Shown one piece after another: positions 6,208 to 14,048 of a DNA stretch of 14,134 bases; positions within the stretch are counted from its first letter, which is position 1, and each line of letters begins with the position of its first letter. Location: NCBI GenBank assembly GCA_002306745.1, contig DBSW01000143.1, forward strand, positions 1-14,134, read 5' to 3'. The notes below the pieces were generated by a model. That model worked only from the letters and a program-made list of their open reading frames with translations. It made no database searches and was not told where the DNA came from. Source of the stretch: Dehalococcoidia bacterium UBA1332 (GTDB taxonomy: Bacteria > Chloroflexota > Dehalococcoidia > Lucifugimonadales > Lucifugimonadaceae). The translations under genes were made by a program, and so were the position numbers.

Positions 6208-7848
6208 ATGAATGGAACAGAATTCATCGCCCAAATATTGAAACAAGAGGGTGTGACCGAAATGACATGCTTCCCTAGCAACGCACTTATTGAGGAAGCA
6301 TCAAAAGTAGGAATTCGACCTGTGATGTTCCGTCACGAACGGGGCGCGATAATGGCCGCCGATGGTTACAGTCGCATGAGCGATGGTCGAAGATTTGGAG
6401 TTGTGGCCATGCAACACGCAGCTGGAGCGGAAAACTCTTTAGGAGGTCTTGCTCAAGCATACGGTGACAACGTTCCGATTCTAGTTCTTCCAGGTGGTTA
6501 TCCGTCAGCTTCTAGACACGTTCGACCTAATTTCCACGCTTCTTCTGCTTGGGATAGTGTCGTCAAATCTGCTGAAACAATAGATTCACCAGCACAAATC
6601 AAAAACGTCATGCGACGAGCCTTCCAAGCGCTTCGCAATGGCAACGGAGGCCCAGTAGTCGTCGAGATGACTCTTGATATCTGCGCTATGGAAGTTCCCG
6701 AAGACGCACTCGATTACCACTCCCCTATTAGCAGCAAATCAACACCTTCGAAAATCGATATACAAGACGCTGCCAAACAGCTTTTATCAGCTGAACGTCC
6801 GATGATATGGGCTGGTGCAGGCGTACTTATGGCCCAGGCAACCTCTGAACTCGCACAGTTGGCTTCACTAGCCGATATTCCGGTATTCACGACAATGGAA
6901 GGAAAATCTGCTTACGATGAAAGATTGCCACTATCGTTAGGAGCTGGTAGTGGCGCTACGACAGGACCAGCCTATGAGTGGATCAACGAAAGCGACGTGA
7001 TCCTAGGGCTAGGTACCAGCTTCTCGCACAATAACTACACCCGAAAGGTGCCAAACGGTAAAAAGGTCGTCATACACAACACGATCAATCCCGAGGAAAT
7101 CAACAAAGAAACGCCATCTCAGATCGGTCTGGTGGGCGACGCAAAATTAACTATTGCAGCATTGATCGATGAGATCAAATCTCAAATAGGTGATAGCGGG
7201 CGTGACACTGGAGTTGCGGCGCACATTGCTGAGGCAAAATCAACGTGGATGAAAGAGTGGGGGCCTCGACTAAATTCAGATGAATCACCATTAAATCCTT
7301 ACCGTGTAATCAATGAAATAAACAAAAACGTCGATCACGAGAACACCATAGTCACGCATGACGCTGGAGGACCTAGAGACTGCATGGTGCCGTTTTATAC
7401 GGCTACTACACCACACTCCTATATCGGATGGGGTAAAACAACTCATTTAGGATTTGGAATACCCCTAATGATAGGTGCCAAACTTGCCGATCCGAGCAAG
7501 TTCTGCCTGAACTATATGGGGGATGGCGCATGGGGAATGTCAGGAACAGACATAGCTGCTGCTGCGCGAATGAACTTACCAATAACAACCGTGCTATTGA
7601 ATAATGGAGGGATGGCCACATATCCGGGAGGATTCCCGACAGCACGAGAAACATACGATGTTTCATATATGGCTGGTGATTACGCGAAGATTGCTGAGGG
7701 CATGGGCGGAGTTGGCATACATGTAACAAAGCCTGAAGAAATGGGCCCAGCAATCCTTAAAGCTAGAAAGTTAAACGACGAAGGGAAAACAGTTTTGATT
7801 GATGTAAAGTCAAACTACGAATCCCGTAAGTCATTCTTTGGTAGGTAG
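6208..7848 (+). CDS. Thiamine-diphosphate-dependent enzyme, acetolactate synthase-like large subunit
   Basis: A 546-residue ThDP enzyme with the usual three domains: Pyr-binding (~1-165), central (~187-320) and PP-binding (~370-530). The catalytic Glu that activates ThDP is E44 in RHERGA. The metal/diphosphate motif runs from G438-D439-G440 to N465-N466, with the expected hydrophobic stretch between. GWGKTTHLGFGIP (about residues 408-420) is typical of acetolactate synthase-like members. No regulatory small subunit (ilvN-type) follows, and no branched-chain synthesis gene is near, so a catabolic 2-keto acid decarboxylase or carboligase role is at least as likely as IlvB. ATG at 6208 has GGAGA about 8 nt upstream. 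The stop (7846-7848) is 7 nt before the preferred SDR start, so the two are surely co-transcribed. The central domain has no obvious FAD-specific signature that I can use to split the options. Confidence 0.92.
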   Translation: MNGTEFIAQILKQEGVTEMTCFPSNALIEEASKVGIRPVMFRHERGAIMAADGYSRMSDGRRFGVVAMQHAAGAENSLGGLAQAYGDNVPILVLPGGYPSASRHVRPNFHASSAWDSVVKSAETIDSPAQIKNVMRRAFQALRNGNGGPVVVEMTLDICAMEVPEDALDYHSPISSKSTPSKIDIQDAAKQLLSAERPMIWAGAGVLMAQATSELAQLASLADIPVFTTMEGKSAYDERLPLSLGAGSGATTGPAYEWINESDVILGLGTSFSHNNYTRKVPNGKKVVIHNTINPEEINKETPSQIGLVGDAKLTIAALIDEIKSQIGDSGRDTGVAAHIAEAKSTWMKEWGPRLNSDESPLNPYRVINEINKNVDHENTIVTHDAGGPRDCMVPFYTATTPHSYIGWGKTTHLGFGIPLMIGAKLADPSKFCLNYMGDGAWGMSGTDIAAAARMNLPITTVLLNNGGMATYPGGFPTARETYDVSYMAGDYAKIAEGMGGVGIHVTKPEEMGPAILKARKLNDEGKTVLIDVKSNYESRKSFFGR

Positions 7849-7855
7849 ACGTAAG

Positions 7856-8671
7856 TTGAAAACTCTCGATGGCAAAGTTGCGATCGTAACGGGTGCCGGA
7901 TCCGTTGAGTATGGACACGGCACCGGTGACGCTATGGCAATAAATTTCGCCAGACATGGCGCACGTGTAGTTTTATTTGACATCGACGAGGAGCGTGCCA
8001 ACCGAACTCTGAAAACAATAAATCAAGAGCGTGGCATTGCGTCAATTGTGATCGGCGACGTTTCGAAAGCAGCTGACTGCGATCTTGGAACAAGTGTGGC
8101 AGTTGAACAATTTGGCAGCATTGACATATTAGTCAACAACGTCGCGATCATTCCACGAGGCAATGTTGTAGACGTTACAGAGGAAGAGTGGGATCAGGTA
8201 TTTGCCGTTAACCTGAAATCCATGATGCTGATGAGTAAGTCCTGCATAAAATACATGGTAAGCAACGGTGGAGGTTCAATAATAAATATTTCTTCAACTG
8301 AAGGGCAGCGTGGACAGGACTGGCTTCCATTTGTTGCTTACTCAACGTCAAAAGGCGCAGCGGTAACTCTCACGACCTCAATGGCAGTTCAACATGGTAA
8401 AGACAACATACGAGTTAATTGCATTGCACCAGGGATGATTTATACACCTCTAATTGCCCCTCACATATCAGACGAAGTGAGGACCCTACGTCGAATGGGT
8501 GCACCTTTAGATATTGAAGGAAATGCGTGGGATGTCGCAAACGCAGCAGTTTTTCTGGCAAGTGATAATGCCCGATGGATCACAGGTACGACACTGCCGG
8601 TAGACGGAGGACTTTTGGCTACACAATCACTATCTTTAATAGACCGATTTACGGATTTGGCAGAGAAGTAA
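7856..8671 (+). CDS. Short-chain dehydrogenase/reductase (classical SDR), NAD-type
   Basis: A 271-residue classical SDR counted from the preferred TTG at 7856. The nucleotide fold begins KVAIVTGAG with the loop widened to TGAGSVEYGHGTG (12-24), longer than the usual TGxxxGIG. D42 ends beta-2 (LFDID), which favours NAD(H) over NADP(H). NNVA at 94-97 replaces NNAG. The tetrad is N119, S146/S147, Y162 and K166 (YSTSK), and the C-terminal PVDGG is present. The upstream TTG at 7838 would overlap the ThDP gene by 11 nt and add six residues; 7856 gives the normal family opening and has AGGTAG about 8 nt upstream. Relatives oxidise sugars (to lactones), polyols or secondary alcohols, which would fit a sugar-acid route with the nearby lactonase. 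It ends 22 nt from the convergent exporter gene. Confidence 0.92.
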   Translation: MKTLDGKVAIVTGAGSVEYGHGTGDAMAINFARHGARVVLFDIDEERANRTLKTINQERGIASIVIGDVSKAADCDLGTSVAVEQFGSIDILVNNVAIIPRGNVVDVTEEEWDQVFAVNLKSMMLMSKSCIKYMVSNGGGSIINISSTEGQRGQDWLPFVAYSTSKGAAVTLTTSMAVQHGKDNIRVNCIAPGMIYTPLIAPHISDEVRTLRRMGAPLDIEGNAWDVANAAVFLASDNARWITGTTLPVDGGLLATQSLSLIDRFTDLAEK

Positions 8672-8681
8672 CCGCGATCAT

Positions 8682-8691
8682 TTAGGCCTAA
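8682..8691. repeat. Short perfect palindrome between convergent genes
   Basis: TTAGGCCTAA is a gapless 10-bp palindrome in the 22-nt gap where the SDR and the exporter gene converge. Without a loop or T-tract it is too short to be called a terminator. Confidence 0.25.
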
Positions 8692-8693
8692 GT

Positions 8694-10592
8694 CTAAGTT
8701 GAACTCACCGGAGCACTGATCATCTTGTCGTCATTACCAGCGATGTCGTCAAATGAAGTGTAATTGGTGTTCCAGAGCTGCGAGTACAGACCACTTGAGA
8801 CCACTAATTCGTTGTGTGTGCCCATTTCGATGATCTCACCATCGCGCAAAACGATGATTTTATTTGAGTTTCGAATGGTGGAAAGCCTATGAGCAATAAC
8901 TAACGCGGTTCTACCTTCAAGTAACTTCTTCAGAGCATCTTGAATAATTCGTTCGGTGTAGCTATCAATATTTGCAGTAGCTTCGTCTAAGACCAGTATT
9001 TTCGGATCCGCTACCAACGCTCTTGCAAAGCTCAGAAGTTGTCGTTGTCCAATCGACAGATTCGAACCTCGTTGTTCGAGGACTGTGTCATAACCGTTTT
9101 CAAGCTGCATAACGAAATCGTGTGCCCCAATTATCTCGCAGGCTTCAACAATCTCATCGCGCGTAGCATTCAGTGTGTTGTATCGAATGTTATCCAGGAC
9201 TGATTTAGAGAAAAGAAAAGGCTCCTGCAGTACCATCCCCATTACACCGCCAATTGATTCCTGAGTCACATCTCTAATGTCATGATGGTCAATTGTTATC
9301 GAACCAGACTGTATATCGTAAAAACGATGCGCAAGTGCGGTGATTGATGTCTTACCTGAACCAGTTGGACCTACAAGAGCAATAGTCTCTCCGGGCTCGG
9401 CAATAAAATTGATTTTTTTCAGGATTGGACGGTCCGGATCATAACCGAAAGTGACGTTCTGGAACTCCACCCTGCCATTTATGTCCTTAATCGCTCTTGC
9501 GTCCTCTCTGTCAGCTACTTCCAGTGGAATATCTAAAAGTTCAAATATTCGGTGACCCGAAGCAACCGCTCGCTGTAGAAGTGCATAGTGCATGGTGAGA
9601 GTACGAATAGGTTCAAAAAATCTCTGAACATATAGCAAAAAAGCAACCATTGTCCCGATTTCTATTGATTCACTTAATACACGACCGCCTCCGACTATCA
9701 AAACAACCGCTAGAGCAGCACCAGTCATTAATTCCACCGTCGGCATCAATACACCACCTAGTCGGGATGCTCTAACGGCTGACCAGAAAAACGTGTGTAT
9801 TTTTCCTCCCATAACCCCATTATTTTCTTTTTGACGGTTAAGTGCCTGTACAACGCGTATACCACTAACGTTCTGGTCTAAATACACACCAACTATGGAT
9901 GAATTTCGGCGCATCCGTAAAAAAGCACGTCGGGCAAATGGTTGCCATACAACTCTTATAAGAAACAATGCCGGCACGATCGCTAAAGTTACGATTGCAA
10001 GTTGGAAGTCAAGTATCAGTAATATAACGACGATACCTAGAAGTGTTAAAATATCTCCAATAATCTCGATTGAAGACTCCAACATCTCCTGCAAAGCTCC
10101 GACATCCCCAAACATCCTTGCCATTAATGCACCAATAGGTGTCTTATCCGAAAAAGAAAGCGCAAGTCTTTGCAGTTGCAAAAACATATCTGCCCGAATG
10201 TCATAAAGAACAGTCAAAGCTACGCGCGTAATTAGCACGTTCTGCAAGAAATTCGTGAACCAGTACATAGCGGCTACCGCGATCAAAGTTACCGCAATAA
10301 CGCCAAGTAACTGAGAATTACCATGCCCAATCGCATTGTCGATCCCAAATTTAACCAACAATGGCAATGACAGGTTTGTGAGCGTGAACCCTATCACGGC
10401 CAACGTCGCAACCAACATTCCTTTGGTATAAGGACGCGCATAATAGAAAAATCGTTTGAACACAGTACTATCAAGCTGTGCGAACATTTCCTCGTCTGAC
10501 TCATGCAGTTTGGAATGTTCCTCTACGACGTTCGCTGGCCGGTGTCGATTCTTGCGCTGATTAACCGTTTTGTTTTGTTCTTTGTCTGACAA
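8694..10592 (-). CDS. ABC exporter half-transporter, consensus-site subunit of a heterodimer
   Basis: A 632-residue fused membrane-ATPase protein. A charged N-terminal tail (1-45) leads into six predicted membrane helices (~57-330), then an ATPase domain: Walker A GPTGSGKT (408-415), Q-loop LQEP (455-458), signature LSIGQ (512-516), Walker B with catalytic Glu LDEATA (535-540) and H-loop H568. The signature is LSIGQ, not LSGGQ, while the Walker B Glu is intact. This is the subunit that supplies the hydrolytic Glu of the consensus site and the weak signature of the degenerate site, as in TM287/288- or BmrCD-type heterodimers. It pumps an unknown compound outward across the inner membrane; lipids or drugs are typical of the class. 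The TTG start at 10592 lies 2 nt after the partner's stop, so translation is probably coupled. GGGGGA lies 12 nt upstream. Confidence 0.93.
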   Translation of the reverse strand: MSDKEQNKTVNQRKNRHRPANVVEEHSKLHESDEEMFAQLDSTVFKRFFYYARPYTKGMLVATLAVIGFTLTNLSLPLLVKFGIDNAIGHGNSQLLGVIAVTLIAVAAMYWFTNFLQNVLITRVALTVLYDIRADMFLQLQRLALSFSDKTPIGALMARMFGDVGALQEMLESSIEIIGDILTLLGIVVILLILDFQLAIVTLAIVPALFLIRVVWQPFARRAFLRMRRNSSIVGVYLDQNVSGIRVVQALNRQKENNGVMGGKIHTFFWSAVRASRLGGVLMPTVELMTGAALAVVLIVGGGRVLSESIEIGTMVAFLLYVQRFFEPIRTLTMHYALLQRAVASGHRIFELLDIPLEVADREDARAIKDINGRVEFQNVTFGYDPDRPILKKINFIAEPGETIALVGPTGSGKTSITALAHRFYDIQSGSITIDHHDIRDVTQESIGGVMGMVLQEPFLFSKSVLDNIRYNTLNATRDEIVEACEIIGAHDFVMQLENGYDTVLEQRGSNLSIGQRQLLSFARALVADPKILVLDEATANIDSYTERIIQDALKKLLEGRTALVIAHRLSTIRNSNKIIVLRDGEIIEMGTHNELVVSSGLYSQLWNTNYTSFDDIAGNDDKMISAPVSST

Positions 10593-10594
10593 GG

Positions 10595-12247
10595 CTATTC
10601 ATCGTCCCCCAAACCACGACCTTGCTGAATTCTCCACAAGTTGCTGTAATGTCCATCCATCAATAGCAGTTCTTCATGAGATCCTCGCTCAGCAATATGT
10701 CCATCCTCAAGCACAAGAATCTCATCCGCATGCTTCAATGATCCGAGCCTATGGGCGATGATGATCGTCGTGTATGACTGACTAAGTTCGCCAAGCGCCT
10801 TCCGTATACGAGCATCAGTTCCCGCATCAACTGAAGATGTTGAATCATCTAAAATTAATATTGGTGATTCAGTAAGCAATGTTCGTGCGATAGCAACACG
10901 CTGTCTTTGGCCACCAGACAAGCCAATCCCTCTCTCTCCTAATTCAGTACTGTACCCGTCAGGGAGGGTCGAAATAAATTCGTGAATTTGAGCAATCTTC
11001 GCAGCGGCTACAACTTTTTCGTCTGATGCGGATATATCTCCATATCTGATATTGTCACCAATCGTCCCATCAAACAAAAACGGATCTTGCTCGACTAACC
11101 CGACCGCTTTTCGCACGGACAAAACCGTCGCTTGCCTAAGGTCTGTACCGTCGATCGTAATAGTTCCCTCTGTTGGGTCGTAAAACCTAGGTATCAAGTT
11201 AGTAATTGAACTTTTTCCGCTACCAGGAGCACCCACAATCCCGATTGTGTGGTCTTTACGAGCTTCAAATGTAATTTGAGTAAGTGCCGGAACCTCTCCA
11301 TAACTGAAAGAGACATTGCTGAACTTAAGTACGCCTTCAGTGACTTTAAGTGGTCCAGAGTTGTCGCGATCTGCAATTTGAGAAGGTATGTCGAGCACTT
11401 CAAAGATTCGACCTCCGGCTGAGGACGCGCGCGCAGTAGAATTTATTACCATGATTAGCATCCGAACAGGAAATCTCAACAAAGCCAAGTAAAAGAAAAA
11501 TTGAGTCAGTTCACCTTCAGTGAGTGCCCCACTCATGACCTTTTCACCACCTGCCCAAAGGACAACAGCCCAAGCAACCAAAAAGGCAAAGGAGATAGCT
11601 CCCCCGCCTCTGGCTTGAGTCGTTGCCGCCTGCAAACGTAAATCAACAACTTCTTTTGCTGTAGCGTCGAATTTAGCTTCTTCAAATTTCTGGGCCGAAA
11701 AAGCTCTTACCACACGAACACCCGCAAGATTTTCTTGCATGGTAGTAGTCAATTCCCCTAGGGCATCCTGAATCTTGTGCCACGTGATTCTAAGTTGCAA
11801 TCGTAATTTGCCACTTCGGTAAACCATAAACGGAACAAAACCAAGACTAAGCAACGCTAATTGCAGATCTATTTGGGCCATAAATATGCCAGCAGCTACG
11901 ATAACTACTAATACTCGAGTTATCTGTACCAGCCCGGATTGCACAAACGCCCGCACACCTTCAATATCTGAGAGACCTCTAGACATCAACTGACCAGTAT
12001 GAACTCGATCATGAAAGCTAAAACTCAGCTGCTGCAACTTGTCAAAATAAAGCATACGAAGGCGGTTAGAGACACGCTGACTCAGTGTTTCACCAAGAAA
12101 CATTTGCCCGAAACCAGTCGCACCCCGCAAAGCTGAAACTATGATTACAAGTACTGCAGTGTTTATTAGCAGAGCCTCAATTTCACTCCTGCTTGCAGAT
12201 TCACCCTTAGCTAGCAACAACGCTTCATCGACACCTTCCCCAAGCAA
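10595..12247 (-). CDS. ABC exporter half-transporter, degenerate-site subunit; true start lies upstream
   Basis: From the first standard start codon, TTG at 12247, this reads 550 residues: a transmembrane domain and an ATPase domain. Walker A is GAPGSGKSS (339-347), Q-loop EQDP (386-389), signature LSGGQ (443-447), Walker B ILILDD (463-468) and H-loop H499. The residue after the Walker B Asp is D468 instead of the catalytic Glu, so its own site is degenerate, but its perfect LSGGQ completes the partner's active site. TTG at 12247 cannot be the natural start: it falls inside membrane helix 1, and good exporter sequence continues in frame for dozens of codons upstream (see the 12248-12454 entry). 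The stop is 2 nt before the partner gene, so the two form an operon and a heterodimer. Substrate unknown. Confidence 0.93.
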   Translation of the reverse strand: MLGEGVDEALLLAKGESASRSEIEALLINTAVLVIIVSALRGATGFGQMFLGETLSQRVSNRLRMLYFDKLQQLSFSFHDRVHTGQLMSRGLSDIEGVRAFVQSGLVQITRVLVVIVAAGIFMAQIDLQLALLSLGFVPFMVYRSGKLRLQLRITWHKIQDALGELTTTMQENLAGVRVVRAFSAQKFEEAKFDATAKEVVDLRLQAATTQARGGGAISFAFLVAWAVVLWAGGEKVMSGALTEGELTQFFFYLALLRFPVRMLIMVINSTARASSAGGRIFEVLDIPSQIADRDNSGPLKVTEGVLKFSNVSFSYGEVPALTQITFEARKDHTIGIVGAPGSGKSSITNLIPRFYDPTEGTITIDGTDLRQATVLSVRKAVGLVEQDPFLFDGTIGDNIRYGDISASDEKVVAAAKIAQIHEFISTLPDGYSTELGERGIGLSGGQRQRVAIARTLLTESPILILDDSTSSVDAGTDARIRKALGELSQSYTTIIIAHRLGSLKHADEILVLEDGHIAERGSHEELLLMDGHYSNLWRIQQGRGLGDDE

Positions 12248-12454
12248 CCGCGGAATAAACAGTGAAACGATCGCTGTTGTTGCAGAAAATATATTTGCCG
12301 CAAGGAAGTGCCATGGGTAACCATAGGCTAGTTTCGTTATGCGCCAGAGAACCTTTGAACCTGTGGGACCCGAATCGGTAATTCTGGCACGTACACTGCG
12401 GCGAGTACGCTCATTTTCTTTTTGAGCGTGTTTGAGCGGTGTTGTACTCGTAGT
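12248..12454 (-). other. In-frame upstream coding extension of the exporter subunit, without standard start codon
   Basis: The exporter frame stays open for 69 codons upstream of TTG 12247, up to TGA at 12457-12455. It reads like a normal N-terminus: a charged stretch (ENERTRRSVRARITDSGP), then SKVLWRITKLAYGYPWHFL and the first half of helix 1. It aligns with the partner subunit (VSLFIPRLLGEGVDEAL against LSLPLLVKFGIDNAI). No ATG, GTG or TTG occurs in it; ATT (12382) and ATA are the nearest rare candidates. In the overlapping frame, ATG at 12465 reads MRSELRVQHRSNTLKK into C-AAA-AAG (12424-12418). A -1 slip there, or one extra A, joins it exactly to ENERTRR. The gene is therefore frameshifted, mis-sequenced, recoded, or started at a rare codon. 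Confidence 0.7.
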
Positions 12455-12653
12455 TCAGACCTCATCGGGATTGATTGAATCGTTGGATAACGGATTTTTA
12501 GTCCACAAAATGCGGTTATAAATCCGAATAACGACGGGCAGTATACGCCCATAAATAAAATATATGCCAAAACGACTATACCAAGTGGATTTTATATAGG
12601 GAAACAAAAGCAAGTAAGCCGCATGATCATGAAAAAGTCCTAACTTGGAAAAC
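12455..12653. promoter_or_regulatory. Intergenic region upstream of exporter operon
   Basis: About 200 nt between the sarcosine oxidase-like gene and the exporter frame, and it should hold the exporter promoter. Read leftward, TTGGCA and TATACT occur near 12538-12568, but 19 nt apart, so support is poor. A long open frame continues rightward on minus to TTG 12570 in the frame overlapping the exporter N-terminus. Its upstream part resembles no known protein. Confidence 0.25.
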
Positions 12654-12677
12654 TTTATGCCGCCATGCCGACATAAA
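12654..12677 (-). terminator. Probable intrinsic terminator after the sarcosine oxidase-like gene
   Basis: On the minus strand the RNA can fold TTTATGTCG with CGGCATAAA (9 bp including one G-T pair) around a 6-nt loop, followed by GTTTTCC. It begins 12 nt after the oxidase stop codon. The stem is fair, but the T-run is only four, so termination may be weak. Confidence 0.45.
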
Positions 12678-12689
12678 ATACGCTTTTAA

Positions 12690-13817
12690 CTAAAAACGAC
12701 TAAATTTAAGTAAATCAATATCGTGATCCGTCTTCCCGTCGATGACCAAATCGCCAAGGATTTCACCAACCACACTCGAAAACTTAAAGCCATGTCCTGA
12801 AAAACCCGCTGCGACTGCTACTTGAGGGTAATTTGGCAGTGTGTCGATTATGAAATGTTCATCGGGTGTGTTCGTAAATAAACAAGTTTTCATAGTCATC
12901 ACATTACCATTACCATTTGGAAAATATTTTCCTGCAGCGAGTCGCAAAATTTGTTCATCTTCGACTGTGACTTCACGATAAACATTATCAGGATCTGTGA
13001 CCTCTTCGAGATGGTGGTAACGGCCAATCTTGAAACCAGGAATACCATAGATCGGAAAACCGTAATAACGTCCTTCCTCGAAATAGGCATTAAACACAGG
13101 AAATTTATCGGGATGGAAAAGCTGTGGGTCTTCAGGTTGCAGCCAAGCTAAGACCTGGCGTTCAGGAACAGCAACTTCATTCAGTGATGGAACCATTTTT
13201 GATGCCCAAGGGCCGGCTGTTATTACCAGAGTATCTGCTGTGTAATCCCCTCGATCAGTAAAAACGCGCACACCGCCGTTTTCCGGCTCCCACTTTATAA
13301 CTGACTCTCTCGCATGGATTTCCGCACCAAGAGCAACGGCGGAGTTGGCATAAGCTACGATCGCTCTTTCTGACAGTACGAATCCTCCATCTTTTTGATA
13401 TAGCCCCATGTGCCCTGAAGGCATCTGATAGCCCGGGAAACGCTCGTTAATTTGGTTATGGCGCAGAACCTCGTGTGGGATATTGTGATCTATGCAGGAT
13501 TGAAGTGATCCCTCGAATACCTCATGACCCGATGGAGCAGTGTCGATCGAACCCACCTTGAAAAGCAATTGTTCGCCTGTCAACGTTTCAATATCTGACC
13601 ATAGTTCATAAGCACGACGCAGTAACGGTACATATGATGAGTCTTCGTAGTAAGCAAGCCGGATAATTCTGTTTACACCGTGAGATGAACCTTCACTATG
13701 GGGAATATCGTATTTTTCAAGACCAAGGACTGTTTTGCCTCTACTCACGATGTTGTGCACGGTGGAACTACCCATTCCACCTACACCAATAACGACACAA
13801 TCGAAATTTTTAGTCAC
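12690..13817 (-). CDS. Monomeric sarcosine oxidase / N-methyl amino acid oxidase family flavoprotein
   Basis: A 375-residue flavoenzyme of the monomeric sarcosine oxidase (MSOX) family, near-full family length. The FAD Rossmann motif is GVGGMG (11-16), with E34 for the ribose. R50 and R53 in NRIIRLAY match Arg49 and Arg52 of Bacillus MSOX. H268 or H269 (YHH) matches His269. C312 in MKTCLFTNTPDEHFIID is the Cys that carries FAD covalently, and K345 in GFSGHGFKFSS matches Lys348, the oxygen-activating Lys. With all of these kept, it should oxidise an N-methyl amine such as sarcosine, giving glycine, formaldehyde and H2O2 in the cytoplasm; N-methyltryptophan or a related secondary amine is possible. 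The start is GTG at 13817; the ribosome site is weak, but an in-frame ATG with a different frame stops quickly. It stands alone, without glyA, folate genes or the other subunits of tetrameric sarcosine oxidase. Confidence 0.93.
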   Translation of the reverse strand: MTKNFDCVVIGVGGMGSSTVHNIVSRGKTVLGLEKYDIPHSEGSSHGVNRIIRLAYYEDSSYVPLLRRAYELWSDIETLTGEQLLFKVGSIDTAPSGHEVFEGSLQSCIDHNIPHEVLRHNQINERFPGYQMPSGHMGLYQKDGGFVLSERAIVAYANSAVALGAEIHARESVIKWEPENGGVRVFTDRGDYTADTLVITAGPWASKMVPSLNEVAVPERQVLAWLQPEDPQLFHPDKFPVFNAYFEEGRYYGFPIYGIPGFKIGRYHHLEEVTDPDNVYREVTVEDEQILRLAAGKYFPNGNGNVMTMKTCLFTNTPDEHFIIDTLPNYPQVAVAAGFSGHGFKFSSVVGEILGDLVIDGKTDHDIDLLKFSRF

Positions 13818-14048
13818 GCTAAAACCACATAATCATTAGTTTTTAGTCGACAAGTTTCACAAAGAAATACTGTATCCATAGTTCAATCTATGTTTAAGTA
13901 AGACTTTACACAATAGTTCTGGGTTTCGAACAGTATCGACTGGACAACGGTAGTACAGTTCGAACCGACATCTAGAACATAAGCTTCTAAAAAAGAAATT
14001 TTTAGGAAATGACTAGTCCAGATACCAGCAATTTAATCAATCGAGATC
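13818..14048. other. Intergenic region upstream of the sarcosine oxidase-like gene
   Basis: 231 nt with no gene that I can support. It must contain the leftward promoter of the oxidase gene, but no hexamer pair stands out. It holds an imperfect dyad, TTCGAAC (13925-13931) and GTTCGAA (13958-13964), 26 nt apart, which could be an operator or chance. A 41-codon frame from ATG 14009 to the window end is out of frame with the sulfatase fragment and has its AGGA too close to the ATG. Confidence 0.35.
13925..13964. repeat. Inverted repeat TTCGAAC / GTTCGAA
   Basis: Two exact 7-bp reverse-complement arms with 26 nt between their inner ends lie about 110-150 nt upstream of the GTG start of the oxidase gene. 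Each half is itself built on the palindrome TTCGAA, which raises the odds of a chance match. The T-loop-like TTCGAA does not belong to a tRNA; no acceptor or anticodon arm pairs. Confidence 0.3.

Noticed and set aside
7406..7957. Minus-strand open frames of 115 and 64 codons inside the ThDP enzyme and SDR
   Set aside because: Shadows of strongly supported plus-strand genes; no family-like sequence.
12337..12570. 77-codon minus-strand frame overlapping the exporter N-terminus
   Set aside because: Not a gene by itself: its 3' half is an out-of-frame copy of the exporter N-terminus and its 5' half resembles nothing. It is used only as the possible frameshift partner.
13915..13975. tRNA suspected from TTCGAA near GTTCGAACC
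   Set aside because: No pairing T-stem, acceptor stem or anticodon arm can be built on either strand.
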